Positions 60,693-64,000 of a stretch of 64,000 nt of DNA are shown piece after piece. The notes beneath the pieces were generated by a model. That model was given only the letters and a program-made list of their open reading frames with translations, had not been told where the DNA came from and did not search any database. Made by a program: the position numbers and the translations under genes. Source of the DNA: Schlesneria paludicola DSM 18645 (GTDB taxonomy: Bacteria; Planctomycetota; Planctomycetia; Planctomycetales; Planctomycetaceae); the NCBI RefSeq assembly GCF_000255655.1, contig NZ_JH636434.1, forward strand, positions 2,251,664-2,315,663. The letters are read 5' to 3'. Every line of letters starts with the position of its first letter. Position 1 is the stretch's first letter.

Positions 60693-61724
60693 TCAAGGAG
60701 CGTCCTGGCCGCGTTTCCAATCGGCAATCCACAATTGACTTGTTCCGTCGGGCGTGCGAGTCGACGTCCACATCAACGATTTCCCATTGGGGCTGAAGAC
60801 GGGCAGAACATCTTGCGCGGTGCTGTGCGTAATCTGCGTCACGGCACCGCCCTTGAACGAATCTCGCTGAATCTCGACTTCCATCGTGAACAGATGAAAG
60901 GGTGCGTTCTGTGGGCCCTTGCTATAGTCGGCCCCGGACCAGATCAGGTATTTGCCACTCGGATGGAAGTACGGGCACCAGTTGACTTGCTCGAGATTGT
61001 CCGTCAGTTGGACTTCGGTTTTCCCATCGACCGAAATTGCGAACAATTGCAGCATATGCTCCTTCTGGCGATCCGAGCGAAAAACAATCCACTGATTGTC
61101 GGGCGAGAAAAACGGGCCGCCGTCGTAGCCGGGATGATCGGTCAACTGACGGACGTTTGAGCCGTCGGCATCCATAACGTACAGATCCGGATCGCCATCA
61201 CGCATGGACGTGAAGACGATCTGCTTCCCATCCGATGAATAACTTCCCTCAGCGTCATATCCCGGTGAATCCGTCAGACGCGTCATCCCTGTTCCGTCAA
61301 AGTTGACAACATACAAATCCATATGCGGGTCAAAATCCCACAGATAGCGTCTTCGGCCCCCCTTGGCCGCTTCTTCACGCGCTTTTAACTCGGTCTGATC
61401 GATGCTCGGATCGGTATGACTGGAGGCGAATAGAATTTTCTTTCCGTCGGGAGAAAAGTAGGCACAGGTCGTTCGTCCGCGTCCGGTGCTGACGAGTCGG
61501 GGCGTCTTCTCGTCGAGCTTCTGCACATAGATCTGATAGAACGGATAGCCGATCGGATAGGCCTGATACACGATCCATTTGCCATCCGCCGAGAAATACC
61601 CTTCTCCCGCACGTGGCAACCCCGACGTCACTTGGCGGATATTGGACATGTATTGCATCTCGGCCGCGTCATCCGTCACCGTTGGCGGAGCGCTCAAAAG
61701 CGCGAAGATCAAAGCACTCAGCAT
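60693..61724 (-). CDS. TolB-like beta-propeller (PD40) protein
   Basis: 343 residues. A short signal (MLSALIFALLSAPPTVTDD) precedes about six PD40 repeats with the pattern x-F-S-x-D-G-K-x-I-x-F, such as FSPDGKKILFASSHTDPSID, YSSDGKQIVFTSMRDGDPD and FSPNGKSLMWTSTRTPDG. The fold is that of TolB C-terminal propellers. It may act as a periplasmic sensor, scaffold or peptidase-associated protein. AAGGGA precedes the ATG. It is 114 bases upstream of the M20 peptidase gene on the same strand and may be in one message. Confidence 0.85.
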   Translation of the reverse strand: MLSALIFALLSAPPTVTDDAAEMQYMSNIRQVTSGLPRAGEGYFSADGKWIVYQAYPIGYPFYQIYVQKLDEKTPRLVSTGRGRTTCAYFSPDGKKILFASSHTDPSIDQTELKAREEAAKGGRRRYLWDFDPHMDLYVVNFDGTGMTRLTDSPGYDAEGSYSSDGKQIVFTSMRDGDPDLYVMDADGSNVRQLTDHPGYDGGPFFSPDNQWIVFRSDRQKEHMLQLFAISVDGKTEVQLTDNLEQVNWCPYFHPSGKYLIWSGADYSKGPQNAPFHLFTMEVEIQRDSFKGGAVTQITHSTAQDVLPVFSPNGKSLMWTSTRTPDGTSQLWIADWKRGQDAP

Positions 61725-62212
61725 CGAATCAATCCCTTCATGTCATCAGACAGCGTACAGCGTCGGTCAGCGGCAGGTTCCACACCGGCGCTCAAATCAC
61801 AGAGCGAAGTCGAGAGTCGGGCCCGTGACAGGATTACCGCATCAGTCCGTTCAAAGACGAATCTGATTCTAAGTCGCGTCAACAAAGAGTCCAGGATGCG
61901 GAACAGCCTGTCAGAGAGATCGCGAGCAAGTGAGATCTCCGGATCAAGTCAGGAATTCGGTGGCAACGGCCTCACGCCAACTGCAACTCGAATTCCGTTT
62001 CGTCGACTTGGACGCAAAATTTCGGCGGATTTCGAGTCGCATTTTTCGAATCAGAGACTTCAATTGTCGTGACAACGATGCGCCGACATTTGACTTCGTG
62101 ATTGGCCGTTTCGGATGATAGTCGCCAGTCAACGTTCAAACTTGCCGCGTAGTCTCGGTCACACAGAAAAGACTTCTTGTCGAATTCCCAATCTCACTGG
62201 AAAGGCACGACC
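61725..62212. other. Gap between TolB-like and dps genes
   Basis: About 490 bases between divergent genes, so promoters for both are expected. Short open frames overlap one another and have no recognisable product. No clear operator was found. Confidence 0.4.
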
Positions 62213-62695
62213 ATGAATCCAACGAAGAACGATATGGCCCTCGCGCAGCGCACGGCCGTGACTCAACTGCTCAACAACCGACTCGCCGACTTGATCGATC
62301 TGCAACTGCAGACAAAGCAGGCACATTGGAATGTCAAAGGTCCGACCTTCATCGCGCTGCACGAACTGTTCGATAGCGTTGCGGAAGAAATCGAGGACTT
62401 CGTCGACGACGTGGCCGAGCGAATTGTGGCCTTGGGCGGGATCGCGGAAGGGACACTGGCTGCAGTGTCGAAGCGAACAACCATTAGCCCCTATTCATTG
62501 ACCTTGACCAGCGGACGCGATCACGTCGACGCCCTGTCGACGGCGATCGCCACGGTCGGCAAAGCCGTGCGCGCCGCGATTGATCAATCAAACGAACTCG
62601 GCGATGCCGACACGGCGGACTTGTTCACCGGCATCTCCCGTGACCTCGACAAGAAGCTGTGGTTCGTGGAATCACAGCTGCAGGGCGACAAGTAA
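62213..62695 (+). CDS. dps: Dps family DNA-binding/ferritin-like protein
   Basis: About 160 residues. The ferroxidase site motifs are KQAHWNVKGPTFIALHELFDSVAEEIEDFVDDVAERIVALGG, with the HWNVxGP and D...E...D patterns of Dps. It binds DNA and stores iron, protecting against peroxide, as a dodecamer. A short basic/Thr-rich N-terminus precedes the ferritin helix. The ATG at 62213 has AAAGG 8 bases upstream. An intrinsic terminator follows. Confidence 0.93.
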   Translation: MNPTKNDMALAQRTAVTQLLNNRLADLIDLQLQTKQAHWNVKGPTFIALHELFDSVAEEIEDFVDDVAERIVALGGIAEGTLAAVSKRTTISPYSLTLTSGRDHVDALSTAIATVGKAVRAAIDQSNELGDADTADLFTGISRDLDKKLWFVESQLQGDK

Positions 62696-62736
62696 GCCTG
62701 CTCGAAAACTCGCATCCGGCTCAATTGCTGATCCGT

Positions 62737-62770
62737 AACAGGTCCCGCCAAAAAAGGCCGGACCTGTTTT
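62737..62770 (+). terminator. Terminator after dps
   Basis: AACAGGTCC (62737-62745) pairs with GGACCTGTT (62760-62768) across a loop containing AAAAAA; TTTT ends the stem. It begins 42 bases after the stop. Confidence 0.7.
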
Positions 62771-63636
62771 CATTGATCATCTGCCGCTTTGGACCGTCGA
62801 ACGAGGCGGCACGATGCCACTTGTTCCGACATCCCGAAGCGCGATGAAGCAGCAGATCGACACCCTGGAATGCGGATGCCGATCGATCAACCCGACTTTC
62901 GGAAACATGAAATCACAATCACTGAACAGAACAAAGAGTGACGGTACACACTTCCATTGCAACTCGTTGGGATCGCCCCTCGCGACCGCAAATCATGGAA
63001 TCATCGATTCCTATTTTTCAGGATATTTGCGCGTGTTCTGTCGAGGCGACGACAGGTTGCCCTTCAGTCATTTCAACTGAGAGCACATGTTCAGGCCATT
63101 GAAGCGGCGAATGCCTCGACGCGTTTCGCCTTCCTGAAGCGTGAGGTACCGTGTCGGACTGGTATTCATCGAGGGTGTCCGTTCGCCGGAATGCAAAATG
63201 CTTTTCCGTTGAATCCCCTTGGCCCAGATCGCTGTCGATCTCCCGCCGACTTCTCTCGCCTTCGTTTTTTGTGAAGGACCTCCGTATGAGGCCTACGAAT
63301 TTCTCCCTATGAAATGACTCACAATCCCATGACTGTCACACAACTCGGGGCGAAGTGTGAGAGTTGCCGACCTTCTAGCACGATTCACACCCTGCCCACA
63401 CGTACATCAGAAACAACTCCTACGCGACTTCCTTAACTTTGTAGCATGAACTAGGTCATTCTCACTAAAGAGGTGAACACGTTGATATCGTAGTTCACTT
63501 CCATGAATACATACGACGATAATCTGTAACTTCAGTAACTCACGATTCACTAAGATTTTTGGTTCGTCACCAGTTTCTGTGGGTGAGTAAGGATCGTTTG
63601 AAGATGAGCTGTGCTCAGGTTCGGCAAAAGGGTGTC

Positions 63637-63707
63637 GCCCCTTCCGCCATCGCCTTCGATCGCCACTGCAGGTGTGAGGGCGATGCGAAGGCGATGGCGG
63701 AAGGGGC
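63637..63707. repeat. Long inverted repeat (22-bp perfect arms)
   Basis: 63637-63658 and 63686-63707 are exact reverse complements of 22 bases. Inside, ATCGCC (63659-63664) pairs with GGCGAT (63679-63684), giving about 28 paired positions and one bulge. It lies 92 bases upstream of the transposase ATG. It could control transposase expression or be a separate MITE-like or REP element. Confidence 0.7.
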
Positions 63708-63798
63708 TGAGCGAATCCTTTGATAGAAGGAATGCATCCTGTGATCCAGCGGTTACGATTTGAGTTACCACACTTAAAACGTCACCGGGACACACAGG

Positions 63799-64000
63799 AT
63801 GCAATTGAAAACGATCCTCAACCACGTCGAGAAACACAAGTCATTTGTCTATGGAACCATCGCATTTTGCGGGAAAGGAGACGATTTGGCGATCGAGGTC
63901 AGTATTCAGAGCCGCCGAAACAGTCGCCCGATCTGCTCAGGTTGTGGTCGTCCAGGTCCACAATACGATCGCTTGAAGCCCCGTCGATTCGAGTTTGTTC
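63799..64000 (+). mobile_element. ISL3 family transposase, 5' part (cut by window edge)
   Basis: A frame from the ATG at 63799 runs open to base 64000 (67 codons). The product, starting MQLKTILNHVEKHKSFVYG, has the zinc-finger motif CSGCGRPGPQYDRLKPRRFEF, the start of the N-terminal DNA-binding domain of ISL3 transposases. The catalytic DDE domain is beyond the window. No ribosome binding site is obvious except GGGA upstream. Whether the copy is intact cannot be judged. Confidence 0.85.

Larger units (their letters stand above)
62696..63798. other. Gene-poor region before transposase
   Basis: About 1.1 kb. After the dps terminator no coding frame is recognisable. The part from about 63290 to 63560 is more AT-rich than the genes around it. 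The right end carries the long hairpin at 63637-63707. The left end of the insertion sequence should lie in the right-hand part; I could not identify its inverted repeat. Confidence 0.4.

Overview
The window reads as a chromosomal segment of a planctomycete (Planctomycetes/Planctomycetota). The evidence is the family content. There are two DUF1559 proteins with a type II pseudopilin N-terminus, two DUF1501 proteins, a DUF1549/DUF1553 protein, a planctomycete-type cytochrome c/WD40 fusion, a DUF1080 protein, FG-GAP/VCBS repeats, and a formylmethanofuran:H4MPT formyltransferase, which among bacteria is typical of planctomycetes and methylotrophs. Genus and species cannot be set from the sequence alone.

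Layout. 1-416: 5' part of a lipoprotein gene (minus strand) running off the left edge. 417-1477: gene-free. 1478-2596: DUF1559 gene with a clear intrinsic terminator. 2856-7538: large exported/membrane protein, ABC ATPase, GH15/phosphorylase-kinase-like protein. 7621-20135: a long minus-strand block. Read in the direction of transcription it is a GntR/FCD regulator, DUF1559 protein, lipoprotein, DHDPS/NanA-type lyase, Gfo/Idh oxidoreductase, enolase-superfamily protein, MFS transporter, amidohydrolase, alpha/beta hydrolase, DUF1501 protein and VCBS protein. It looks like a sugar-acid (or related carboxylate) catabolic locus. 20304-25684: UvrA-type ATPase, then divergently 5-formyl-THF cyclo-ligase, Ftr and a methyltransferase. 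25895-31809: ABC exporter, HemQ-like protein, sulfotransferase, ScpA. 31820-40720: a four-gene planctomycete surface/cytochrome operon (DUF1501, PPC-domain protein, DUF1549/1553, cytochrome c/WD40). 41375-48848: His-tailed membrane protein, MMPL transporter, M24 peptidase, AccB, AccC and a phosphofructokinase with PPi-type residues. 48939-54367: SGNH hydrolase, a GH10-like protein that seems to have lost its catalytic residues, PurC, a small membrane protein and a PfkB kinase. 54545-62695: DUF1080 protein, a secreted repeat protein, an autotransporter, an M20 peptidase, a beta-propeller protein and Dps. 62696-64000: gene-poor, ending with a long hairpin and the start of an ISL3-family transposase cut by the window edge.

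The most interesting signal is regulatory. The same 18-base sequence, centred on the perfect palindrome CTGGATATCCAG, lies 57 and 77 bases upstream of two adjacent minus-strand genes (alpha/beta hydrolase and DUF1501). In both places the palindrome overlaps a plausible -10 box preceded by a plausible -35 box at 16-17 bases. A one-mismatch copy lies near the GntR/FCD gene. This suggests a repressor-operator system for the catabolic locus. Other points of note are the GH10-fold pseudoenzyme candidate, the PPi-type phosphofructokinase, the classical autotransporter in a planctomycete and several strong hairpins between convergent genes.
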